Assembly (NCBI GenBank): GCA_014379815.1 | Contig: JACMLA010000358.1 | Coordinates: 1 to 9,212 of the forward strand | Direction of reading: 5' to 3' | Origin: Bryobacteraceae bacterium | Lineage (GTDB): Bacteria; Acidobacteriota; Terriglobia; Bryobacterales; Bryobacteraceae | DNA: 9,212 bases | Shown here: piece by piece, positions 1 to 6,652 of the stretch | How the letters are laid out: each line of letters starts with the position of its first letter | Numbering within the stretch: position 1 is the first letter of the stretch | Program-made: the position numbers and the translations under genes | Notes under the pieces: model-generated | What the model was told of the DNA's origin: nothing | The model's database searches: none | The model's input: only the letters and a program-made list of their open reading frames with translations

Positions 1-1092
1 ATCCGAGATGTGGGGCGGGAAGTAGGGCGCGAAGCCCCGGTCGAGAGAGTTCCACATGGCGCCGAGAGCTGCGGCACGCGTTTCGGGATTTTCGTAAAAC
101 TGCTCAACGTACTTTCTGATTGGCTGTTCGTCGGCACGCTGACCGAGTCCTGCGAGTGCACCGGCGCGCTCTTCCTGAGAGGCCGATTCATCCTGCAGGC
201 GGGCAAGCATTGCCTTGAAGATTTCGCTTTCGTCAGACGTTTCGTTTCCAAGCGCTTCCCAGCATTTAGCTCGGACCCGGTGACTTTCGTCGGTCTGCGC
301 GTGAAGGAACAGTCGGGCGATCGTGTCAGGCTCAAGCTGCTGGTTGACGAAGCCTGCTGCCGCTGAGAATCGGTAATCCGGATCTGAGGACTCGAGCATT
401 TCGCCCAACTCTTCATCGGTCAGAACCGAAAACTCGGGAAGCGCTTTGTCCGGAAAGTACTCGTACACGTCGAAGGGCGCATCAGGCTCCTCTTCTGTGC
501 TGCGGCCCAGTTGACCGATAGCATCGGTGATGTCGCGCTTCAGGTGATCGTCTTCCACCTCCAGGAGCATTTTTTCCATCGCCGGTCGCGCTGCGGGATC
601 TCCATAGAGTCCAAGGCAGAGGGCGCCGTCTCCTGCGTCGTACTCGAGACGATCCAGCAGAATTTTGAGTACGCGCTCATCCCGGATCCGGAAGGCTGCG
701 AGTGCGAACGCCACCTCGCCTGCATCCTCTTCACTGAGCTCGTCGTAGAGCTGAATCAGGGGCTCCAGAGCTTCCTGTCGAACAGGGAGCAGCGCATCGA
801 CAAAGTTTTCAGGAAGATCTTCCTGAACCCGGCGGAGATAGTCGATAAAGAAAGGAACTGCAGTTGGGGACCGCAGATGACGAAAGATCACCAGAAGTTC
901 TTCGTCAAGCGGAATTGGATAGGAAGCATGATCTTCCATGCCGAACCGGACCAGGTCCGGTACCGCAGCCTCTCCGTGATTGACGATTGCGCGGACCCAG
1001 CGCCGGTCCAGTCCTGCCTGGCCCAGGGCAGCGGCTTTGATTAGTTCGTAGACGGAAGCCTCGGCGAACTTGTCCGGAGTAAGCATCTTCAT
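1..1092 (-). CDS. HEAT-repeat protein, last visible gene of the amtB-glnB-glnD operon (C-terminus off the window)
   Basis: I translated this from the complement: an open frame of 364 codons runs from ATG at 1092 to the left edge with no stop, so the C-terminus is missing. The start reads MKMLTPDKFAEASVYEL. There is no signal peptide or membrane segment, so it is probably cytoplasmic. The protein is acidic and almost wholly helical, with repeated paired helices of about 30-40 residues, for example DERVLKILLDRLE then GDPAARPAMEKMLLE, and later SDPDYRFSAAAGF then HRVRAKCWEALGN. This is the look of HEAT/PBS-type alpha-solenoids, which bind other proteins and usually have no catalysis. No catalytic motif is seen. 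It starts 31 bp after the glnD stop and has no clear Shine-Dalgarno, so it is probably co-transcribed and translated by coupling. A second ATG lies two codons in, at 1086. A link to nitrogen signalling rests only on operon position. Confidence 0.75.
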   Translation of the reverse strand, partial: MKMLTPDKFAEASVYELIKAAALGQAGLDRRWVRAIVNHGEAAVPDLVRFGMEDHASYPIPLDEELLVIFRHLRSPTAVPFFIDYLRRVQEDLPENFVDALLPVRQEALEPLIQLYDELSEEDAGEVAFALAAFRIRDERVLKILLDRLEYDAGDGALCLGLYGDPAARPAMEKMLLEVEDDHLKRDITDAIGQLGRSTEEEPDAPFDVYEYFPDKALPEFSVLTDEELGEMLESSDPDYRFSAAAGFVNQQLEPDTIARLFLHAQTDESHRVRAKCWEALGNETSDESEIFKAMLARLQDESASQEERAGALAGLGQRADEQPIRKYVEQFYENPETRAAALGAMWNSLDRGFAPYFPPHISD

Positions 1093-1123
1093 TAGTATGT
1101 GCTGACGGGCCCGGATGCTTTGG

Positions 1124-3571
1124 CTAGGCGTGGCAGACGCGGAGCAGTTCGGATTGCAACTGTCGCTGGATGTCGGGATTCAGTTTGGCATTCTGACAGG
1201 TCACATAAAAGACGTCGATTGCTTTGTGAGCCTCGGTGTCAATGAGCACGACTTCGATGCTGCAGCCTGCTGACGAAAACGTCTGCGCCAGTTCGTAGAA
1301 CAATCCCGGACGGTCTTCAGCGACGATTTCGACCAGAGTTGCTGCGGAGGACGCTTCGTTGTCGAAGAACACCGCGGGCAGAATTCTGGCAGCTTTGGCG
1401 GGTGCTGCTGGTCTCGGTCGACCACGAAGCAAACGGCCCACGTCTTCCTTTCCGAAAACGACCTTTCGAACGATCTGACGGAGCCTGTCCTGTTCCGGGG
1501 GGTTCAGCTCCAGCGTTCGCATCGGATCTTCGAAGGTGATGGAGTCAAGGACCAGGCCGCCGGTATTGGAGAATGCCTCGGCGCGAACGATATTCATTCC
1601 GAATGACGAGACGGTACCTGCCAGACCTGCCAGCAGTCCCGGTCTGTCACTGGTGACCACGGTCAGGTGCCATGCGCCGCTCCGCTTGCTGAGATCGAGC
1701 CCCAAACCTCCTCCAGCTGCTTCCCGGGCAAGCTGCAGATGTTGCTCGATCTGAGAATCTGAATGAGTCCGCAGGTAGCGGATCGGGAAGCCTTCCATCC
1801 ATCCAGACCGGCCGTCGCTGGAGGGAGTCTCGGTGACGTGAATCCGGGCAGATTCCAGTTCGCGCGTTAGCTCCCTGTGGCCTGCCAGATAGGCGTGCCA
1901 GAGTTGCTCCAGCCTCCATGGGGTCATGGCCTCGGGATTAACAGCACTGATGTCCGCGTAAGTCAGCAAGGTAAGCGAGCGCAGTTTTTCCAGGGTCTGT
2001 ACGCGGTTCGCGAGTTCTGCCGCGGTCGCCGGATCAGCAAGGTCGCGCGAGTTCATCGTGGCGGAAATTTCCAGGTGATGCTCGATAAGGAAGAGAATGG
2101 TCGCTCTCTCGTCATCAGGTACTCCGATCGTGCGCAGGTCTGCCTCAGCGGCCTGCGCCGAGGCTTTCGCGTGTCCTGTCAGTCCGTCGCTTTTACCCAC
2201 ATCGTGAAAGATGAGTGCCGTCACAAGAAGAGGAATATCCGGAGTTTCTCCTAGCATCTCGCTGAAGCGCCGGTGAGACGGGTCGGTCCCGGAGCGCAGT
2301 TTATCCAGATGCCCAATAGCGACCAGCGTATGTTCGTCGACGGTGTAGCGGTGATAGAAATCGCGGACAACGAGGCAATCAATGCTTCTCCACGCTGGAA
2401 ACAATGAGGGCAGGACGCCGGTTTCCGACATCTCCTGAAGAGCCAGGGCGGCATGGGGCTGCGCAAAGATGGTCTTCAGATCCGGCCAGACTGGTGTGGC
2501 GTTCAGAGGCGCTGAGCCGTTCAGGAGCATCTGCTGAATGCGACGCTCGGTATCGAGTGACACGGGAATACCGTGGCGTCCTACAAACTCGAAGAGTCGG
2601 AACAAAAGCCCGCGATCGGTGTCGAGGTTGCCAGGCCCACGCAGCATGACGCGGTCCCTGACCACGGTAAGCTCGGCGTTGGAAAGCCTGGAACGCCAGT
2701 CCCGGAAGCTCCTCACAAGGCCGGTGGCAGCGAGACTCTCACAAGTCTCAATGGCCGCCTGTGTCTGGCGATAGATGGTTTTGGCATGGCGATAATATTC
2801 GCGCATCCATGCCGCTGGATCCGCCGCCATTTCTTCCTGATGGTCGAATGTGAGGACGTTCGAGTCGCGCGCCGTTCGGGAGTGCAGAACGCAGCGGAGT
2901 TCCCAGATGAAGTTCTTCGCACTCTCGAGAGCGGGATCGGTCGGAGGCGGCACCTCTCTCAGTCTGGCCAGCCACAAGGATACGTGAAGGTCCCGCAATC
3001 CACCCGGACCTTCTTTGACGTTTGGCTCAAGATGCGAGATGGTGTTGCCGAACTTGGCGTGACGAGTCGCGGTGAGCTCACACAGCTTCTCAGCGAGCGT
3101 GTGGCGATGGGAACGGAAATACTTCACACAGCGGTCGGCCAGCTGGTCGTACAAGTCGCTGTCGCCGATGAGAAAGCGCGCGTCGAGGAGACTGATGGCA
3201 AGCTCGATGTTGGTTGGATCGAAGCGCGTACATTCGGCTACTGTTCTAACCGACTGACTTAGCCGCTGGCCGACATCCCAGAGACTTCTGAGAAACGCAG
3301 AGAGAGCCTGTCTCTGCTCATCGGAGTGCAATTCTTTGTCAACGAGTAAAAGCAGGTCCACGTCGGATGACGGAAATAGTTCCCGCCGCCCGTAGCCGCC
3401 CACTGCCACGATGGCCATCCCTCTGGGAAAGACGGATGCCAGCTGCGACCGGAACGCATAGGTGACTTGCTCATCGACTGAGGTGGTACGGCTACGCAGC
3501 AGCGCAGCCGCATTCTGGTTCTGCACAGGACAGACAACGGCGCTGCTACAGAGCGGATTCGCCCCGGTCAT
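1124..3571 (-). CDS. glnD: GlnD, PII uridylyltransferase / uridylyl-removing enzyme
   Basis: GlnD is the bifunctional glutamine sensor that uridylylates PII when glutamine is low and removes UMP when it is high. From ATG 3571 the protein has 815 residues, slightly shorter than the roughly 890 of E. coli GlnD. Domains in order are: a nucleotidyltransferase with GGYGRREL (58-65) and the metal-binding SDVDLLLL (Asp70, Asp72); a GlnD linker domain with GGLRD (190-194); an HD hydrolase domain with His414, His456-Asp457 (FHDVGK) and Asp540; and two C-terminal ACT domains, each with a DRPGL motif (near 642 and 753), the presumed glutamine-binding part. Both active sites look intact. The start is uncertain: the frame stays open to 3625, but that would overlap glnB by 80 bp. 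ATG 3571 overlaps by 26 bp, and GTG 3526 would not overlap. None has a good Shine-Dalgarno, which suggests coupling to glnB translation. Confidence 0.96.
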   Translation of the reverse strand: MTGANPLCSSAVVCPVQNQNAAALLRSRTTSVDEQVTYAFRSQLASVFPRGMAIVAVGGYGRRELFPSSDVDLLLLVDKELHSDEQRQALSAFLRSLWDVGQRLSQSVRTVAECTRFDPTNIELAISLLDARFLIGDSDLYDQLADRCVKYFRSHRHTLAEKLCELTATRHAKFGNTISHLEPNVKEGPGGLRDLHVSLWLARLREVPPPTDPALESAKNFIWELRCVLHSRTARDSNVLTFDHQEEMAADPAAWMREYYRHAKTIYRQTQAAIETCESLAATGLVRSFRDWRSRLSNAELTVVRDRVMLRGPGNLDTDRGLLFRLFEFVGRHGIPVSLDTERRIQQMLLNGSAPLNATPVWPDLKTIFAQPHAALALQEMSETGVLPSLFPAWRSIDCLVVRDFYHRYTVDEHTLVAIGHLDKLRSGTDPSHRRFSEMLGETPDIPLLVTALIFHDVGKSDGLTGHAKASAQAAEADLRTIGVPDDERATILFLIEHHLEISATMNSRDLADPATAAELANRVQTLEKLRSLTLLTYADISAVNPEAMTPWRLEQLWHAYLAGHRELTRELESARIHVTETPSSDGRSGWMEGFPIRYLRTHSDSQIEQHLQLAREAAGGGLGLDLSKRSGAWHLTVVTSDRPGLLAGLAGTVSSFGMNIVRAEAFSNTGGLVLDSITFEDPMRTLELNPPEQDRLRQIVRKVVFGKEDVGRLLRGRPRPAAPAKAARILPAVFFDNEASSAATLVEIVAEDRPGLFYELAQTFSSAGCSIEVVLIDTEAHKAIDVFYVTCQNAKLNPDIQRQLQSELLRVCHA

Positions 3572-3884
3572 CGTTGCGGATACGGATGGCTTCCGCGACA
3601 TCGTAGATAAAGATTTTGCCGTCACCGATATTGCCCGTTCGCGCTGCTGCAGCGAGCGTGCGAATAGCTTCTTCTGTGCGGGCGTCAGGCAGGATAAGTT
3701 CCACCTTCATCTTGGGCAGAAGGTCGACATTGTATTCGTGTCCACGGTATACCTCTTTGTGGCCTTTCTGACGACCGTGACCACGCACTTCCGTGATGGT
3801 CATACCGTCAATGCCGATGCCTTTGAGAGCTTCTTTAACTTCCTCAAGTTTGAATGGCTGAATGATGGCTTCGATCTTTTTCAT
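3546..3884 (-). CDS. glnB: PII nitrogen regulatory protein (GlnB/GlnK family)
   Basis: PII is a trimeric cytoplasmic sensor of ATP/ADP and 2-oxoglutarate that controls AmtB, GlnD-linked signalling and other nitrogen targets. From ATG 3884 the product has exactly 112 residues, the family's usual length, and opens MKKIEAIIQPFKLEEV. Visible marks are the T-loop GRQKGH (37-42) with Gln39, YRGHEY (46-51) with the uridylylation site Tyr51, Lys58, the B-loop TGNIGDGKIF (83-92), and RIR at 101-103. An upstream GTG at 3908 would add eight non-conserved residues and overlap the amtB stop. ATG 3884 is preferred because it has AAAGAG about 9 nt upstream and gives the canonical N-terminus. Linkage to amtB fits the name glnK, but Asp54 and the MKKI start resemble GlnB, so the paralogue name is not settled. 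Phe36 and Ala49 of the E. coli protein are both His here. Confidence 0.98.
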   Translation of the reverse strand: MKKIEAIIQPFKLEEVKEALKGIGIDGMTITEVRGHGRQKGHKEVYRGHEYNVDLLPKMKVELILPDARTEEAIRTLAAAARTGNIGDGKIFIYDVAEAIRIRNDDRGESAL

Positions 3885-3907
3885 GTGCGTATTCTCTTTG
3901 TCAGTCA

Positions 3908-5308
3908 CTACGCGTCGAGGTTATAGCCTTCCTCGCCATGCTGGGTCAGGTCGAGGCCAGTTTGTTCGTCGCGCGCTTCTATGCGGACGCCCACGATAAG
4001 GTCCACGATCTTCAGGATCACCAGAGATCCGACGATACCCAGAGCGATGGCGATCCCGGACCCAATTGCCTGATTGACGATTTGCGAGCCGTGACCGTCG
4101 ACGAGTCCCAGAGCGGCCGGCTGTCCCGCTGCATCCTTGAGTGCATTGTTCACGGCATTGGTTGCGAACACTCCGGTGAGCAGCGCTCCCAACGTTCCAC
4201 CGATGCCGTGCACGCCGAAGGCATCGAGGGAATCGTCGTATCCGAACTGATTCTTGACGACAGCGACCATAAGGTAGCAGATCACACCGGCAAGGAATCC
4301 GATCAGTAGTGCGGGCATAGGCTGGACGAACCCGGAGGCTGGAGTGATTGCGACCAGACCTGCGACGGCCCCTGAGATAGCTCCGAGAATGCTGGGCTTT
4401 CCGTGCTTCATCCATTCGGCGGCAACCCATCCGAGCGCACCTGCGGCCGCTCCGAAATGAGTCGCCACGAAAGCGCTGGTGGCCAGGCCGGAAGCCCCTA
4501 ATGCCGAACCTGCGTTGAATCCAAACCAGCCCACCCAGAGGAGACAGGCACCGATGAAGCTCAACACAAGACTGTGCGGCTTCATGGGCTCTACCGGATA
4601 GCCTTTGCGTTTTCCGAGGTAAAGGGCGCATACCAGGGCCGAAACACCCGAGGTGATATGGACCACGGTTCCACCGGCGAAATCGAAGCAGGGAATTGTT
4701 CCGCCCAGATACGCGTTCAGTAGACCGCCTTTACCCCACACCATGTGTGCCATCGGAAAGTACACGATGAGGGACCAGAGAACCGTATACAGCAGCATCG
4801 CCGTGAACTTCATGCGTTCTGCAAACGCGCCCGAGATAAGCGCCGGCGTAATGATGGCGAACATCAGCTGATAAACCATGAACGTCTGATGTGGGATAGT
4901 GGCGGCGTAATCGGAGTTAGGCTCCGCTCCGACTCCATTGAGGAAGGAATACCGCAGGTCCCCAAAGAAAGGAGTAGCTTCTCCAAAGGCGATGCTGTAC
5001 CCACAAACAGCCCATAGCACCGTAATTACAGCCATCAGGATAAAGCTCTGCATCATAGTCCCGAGGACATTCTTGCGACGAACTAACCCGCCGTAGAACA
5101 GAGCCAGTCCCGGTCCGGTCATCATCAGCACCAGAGCAGAACTCATCAGCATCCAGGCGTTATCACCTGCGGATTGGGCGGACTTCACCGCAGCCTCGAG
5201 TGCTGCGATCTTGTCGTCCTGTGCCCAGGCGCTTGTTGCAGTCAGTGTAAGTAGCCCCAGCAGTATGCCGGGGACGGACAGGGATTGGAACCGTCCTCTC
5301 GAAAACAT
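3908..5308 (-). CDS. amtB: AmtB-type ammonium transporter
   Basis: This is an inner-membrane channel of the Amt/MEP/Rh family for ammonium/ammonia, normally a trimer closed by PII. From ATG 5308 it has 466 residues. An N-terminal signal peptide ends at TSAWA (about residue 29), followed by a short helical segment and then 11 expected membrane spans. Family marks are GPGLALFYGGLVRRKN (67-82 from the GTG), ERMKF, DFAGGTVVH, GWFGFNAGSA and DAFGVHG. In ATG numbering the twin pore histidines are His217 and His367, the recruitment-site Asp is 209, and the gate phenylalanines are 108 and 264. All are present, so it should conduct. A GTG at 5314 is in frame, but ATG 5308 is chosen because GAGG (5314-5317) sits 5 nt upstream of it. 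The C-terminal tail (GLDLTQHGEEGYN) is intact, as needed for PII control. It heads the operon, 23 bp before glnB, and is divergent from the porin. Confidence 0.97.
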   Translation of the reverse strand: MFSRGRFQSLSVPGILLGLLTLTATSAWAQDDKIAALEAAVKSAQSAGDNAWMLMSSALVLMMTGPGLALFYGGLVRRKNVLGTMMQSFILMAVITVLWAVCGYSIAFGEATPFFGDLRYSFLNGVGAEPNSDYAATIPHQTFMVYQLMFAIITPALISGAFAERMKFTAMLLYTVLWSLIVYFPMAHMVWGKGGLLNAYLGGTIPCFDFAGGTVVHITSGVSALVCALYLGKRKGYPVEPMKPHSLVLSFIGACLLWVGWFGFNAGSALGASGLATSAFVATHFGAAAGALGWVAAEWMKHGKPSILGAISGAVAGLVAITPASGFVQPMPALLIGFLAGVICYLMVAVVKNQFGYDDSLDAFGVHGIGGTLGALLTGVFATNAVNNALKDAAGQPAALGLVDGHGSQIVNQAIGSGIAIALGIVGSLVILKIVDLIVGVRIEARDEQTGLDLTQHGEEGYNLDA

Positions 5309-5327
5309 TTGCACCTCAGCGCGAAAG

Positions 5328-5352
5328 AGTGGTGATTCAGGTTTTCTCCACT
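5328..5352. repeat. Imperfect inverted repeat in the amtB leader
   Basis: AGTGGTGA (5328-5335) and TCTCCACT (5345-5352) pair at 7 of 8 positions around a 9 nt spacer. The element begins about 20 nt upstream of the amtB ATG. It could be an operator, or, if transcribed, a hairpin in the 5' leader just before the Shine-Dalgarno. No named riboswitch is recognised. Function is inferred only from position. Confidence 0.4.
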
Positions 5353-5391
5353 ATGCAACGGACCAATGTTTTGGGGAAGCTAATCCTTTCA

Positions 5392-5402
5392 ATCGGACCG
5401 AT
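5392..5402. repeat. Small perfect palindrome ATCGG-A-CCGAT
   Basis: Perfect 5-1-5 inverted repeat in the middle of the divergent region. Its CGGACCGAT part is nearly repeated as CGGACCAAT 35 bp to the left (5359-5367), which would put the two copies on roughly the same helical face area. It is short enough to arise by chance. Confidence 0.3.
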
Positions 5403-5451
5403 CAAAATTTCTAATTGGATACCTCGGTAGTCCCGAAGTTAGGATTGCAGC

Positions 5452-5468
5452 ATTCAGTTTGACTGAAT
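5452..5468. promoter_or_regulatory. Candidate operator: ATTCAGT-TTG-ACTGAAT palindrome
   Basis: A perfect inverted repeat with 7 bp arms and a 3 bp spacer, 34 bp upstream of the porin start. It contains the only -35-like hexamer (TTGACT) facing the porin, so a bound dimer would be well placed to control it. The half-site ATTCAG occurs again at 5335-5340, near amtB, in the same orientation. The shape fits a dimeric helix-turn-helix regulator, but I do not recognise the consensus of any named regulator. Confidence 0.5.
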
Positions 5469-5502
5469 AGTTCGGAAAACCAAGTAGAGGAACTGTACTC
5501 CT

Positions 5503-6651
5503 GTGATGAGACGTGACGCCTGCACGCTGCTATGCGCCGCCTTAGTGGCTGCAATGCCGCTATTTTCGCAAACCGCACCGCAGCCAGACGAGCCTAAACC
5601 AAGTGCCCCCGCAGCGTCGATCTGGTCTGCCGGTCCGATAGATTTCAGTGGTCTGGTTGATGGTTATTACAGCTTAAACTTCAACCATCCCGCCAGCAAA
5701 AACAACGTGATCAGGAACTTCGACGTAAAGGCGAATCAGTTCAGTTTGAATTTTGCAAAGCTGACGATGGAGCACGGCGCAGATCCTGTCGGGTTCAAGC
5801 TCGAACTGGCTGCGGGCCGCGCCATGGATGTCTTTCATGCAACGGACCCAGCTGGAGTTGAGGTAGTCAAGCACCTTCTCCAGGCATATGTAAGTGTAAA
5901 ACCGACTAACTGGAAAGGTTTTCAGTTCGACTTCGGTAAGTTTGTCACCAGCGCCGGCGCTGAACTTACTGAAACGCACCTGAACTGGAATTACTCCCGG
6001 TCGCTGCTGTTCACAAATGGACCTTACTATCATTTTGGCGCCCGTACATCAATGCCACTCGGCAAGAACTGGACTGCCGGTGTTCAGCTTGTCAATGGAT
6101 GGAACAACGTCGAGGACAACAATGCCGCAAAGACAGTAGGCCTGACATCCGCGTTTACATCGTCGAAGTTCACCTGGGCAAACAACTATTACTTTGGAAA
6201 TGAGAAAACCGATACCGCCGACGGAGTCAATGTCAAGGCACCGGGATTGCGGCATTTTATCGATACTGTGGTTGGCATCAATCCGAGCGGGCGGGTAAGT
6301 GGTCTATTCAACTTCGACTATGGCGTGGATAAAAACCCCCTTGCTTCCGACAACGAATTCTACGGCTTCTCTGTGCTGGCACGCGTTATCGGGAATGACA
6401 TGTTCTCCTTTAGCCCACGTTACGACTGGTATCGCGATCGGGATGGCTTCATCACGGGTGCACCGAAGAAGCTGCAGGAGTTCACCATCACTGGAGACAT
6501 GAAGCTAAAGCAAGGCTTCCTTGCGCGACTGGAATACCGGCGCGACTGGTCCGATGTTCCTTTCTTTGACCGAGGTAACGAACTGGCGAGCAGCAAGAAT
6601 CAAAACACTCTGCTGCTGGGTTTTATTGTCTACTTTGGACCTAAGCCTTAG
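5503..6651 (+). CDS. Outer-membrane beta-barrel porin, OmpL-like porin-2 (BBP2) type
   Basis: The 382-residue product starts with a signal peptide (charged MMRRD, then a hydrophobic stretch ending around LFSQTA, residues 21-25) and a proline-rich linker. After that come alternating amphipathic beta-strands with many aromatic residues to the end (LLLGFIVYFGPKP). The opening barrel segment, FSGLVDGYYSLNFNHP then NQFSLNFAKLTME, resembles the putative beta-barrel porin-2 family (Pfam bbp2), whose members are outer-membrane porins of unknown substrate. The mature size would suit a single barrel. Two starts are possible, GTG 5503 and ATG 5506; AGAGGA (5486-5491) is better spaced for GTG, and the choice changes one residue. 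It is divergent from amtB across a shared control region, which suggests, but does not show, a role in nitrogen-source entry. It converges on the next gene and shares 4 bp with it. Confidence 0.85.
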   Translation: MMRRDACTLLCAALVAAMPLFSQTAPQPDEPKPSAPAASIWSAGPIDFSGLVDGYYSLNFNHPASKNNVIRNFDVKANQFSLNFAKLTMEHGADPVGFKLELAAGRAMDVFHATDPAGVEVVKHLLQAYVSVKPTNWKGFQFDFGKFVTSAGAELTETHLNWNYSRSLLFTNGPYYHFGARTSMPLGKNWTAGVQLVNGWNNVEDNNAAKTVGLTSAFTSSKFTWANNYYFGNEKTDTADGVNVKAPGLRHFIDTVVGINPSGRVSGLFNFDYGVDKNPLASDNEFYGFSVLARVIGNDMFSFSPRYDWYRDRDGFITGAPKKLQEFTITGDMKLKQGFLARLEYRRDWSDVPFFDRGNELASSKNQNTLLLGFIVYFGPKP

Positions 6652-6652
6652 G
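6640..6652. repeat. Palindrome CCTAAG-C-CTTAGG at the convergent stop codons
   Basis: A perfect 6-1-6 inverted repeat that contains both the porin stop (TAG, 6649-6651, plus) and the stop of the opposing gene (TAA, 6650-6648, minus). There is no T-run after it on either strand, so it is not a good intrinsic terminator by itself. It may be a by-product of the packed stops. Confidence 0.4.

Larger units (their letters stand above)
5309..5502. other. Divergent intergenic control region between amtB and the porin
   Basis: This 194 bp stretch has no gene and must hold the promoters for the amtB operon (leftward) and the porin (rightward). It contains three inverted repeats, listed separately, and a near-repeated CGGACCRAT (5359-5367 and 5394-5402, 35 bp apart). 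The amtB Shine-Dalgarno GAGG is at 5314-5317 (minus) and the porin's AGAGGA is at 5486-5491 (plus). I searched by eye for the sigma-54 signature GG-N10-GC on both strands and found none. The only -35-like hexamer facing the porin is TTGACT (5459-5464), inside the 7-3-7 palindrome; its partner 17 bp on, AAGTAG, is poor. No convincing promoter toward amtB was found. Confidence 0.6.

Noticed and set aside
511..1044. Plus-strand open frame of 177 codons opposite the HEAT gene
   Set aside because: It is antisense to a convincing minus-strand HEAT-repeat frame, has no family resemblance and no ribosome-binding site.
2573..3262. Plus-strand open frame of 229 codons inside glnD
   Set aside because: It lies wholly antisense to the conserved GlnD coding sequence; long shadow frames are common at this GC.
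3601..3625. Longer GlnD start at 3625 (833 residues)
   Set aside because: It would overlap glnB by 80 bp and add residues that do not resemble GlnD N-termini.
3921..4631. Minus-strand open frame of 236 codons inside amtB, Arg-rich
   Set aside because: An out-of-frame reading of amtB; the composition is typical of a frame-shifted GC-rich gene.
5309..5335. TGCACC and TGGTGA near the amtB start as an NtrC-like site
   Set aside because: The half-sites are 14 nt apart instead of about 4-5, and the left one overlaps the ribosome-binding site.
5354..5368. TTGG...TTGC on the minus strand, at first sight a sigma-54 promoter for amtB
   Set aside because: GG and GC are only 6 nt apart; the -24/-12 element needs 10.
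5353..5848. 12 bp exact repeat ATGCAACGGACC at 5353-5364 and 5837-5848
   Set aside because: A few exact 12-mers are expected by chance in a window of this size, and the second copy is ordinary porin coding sequence.
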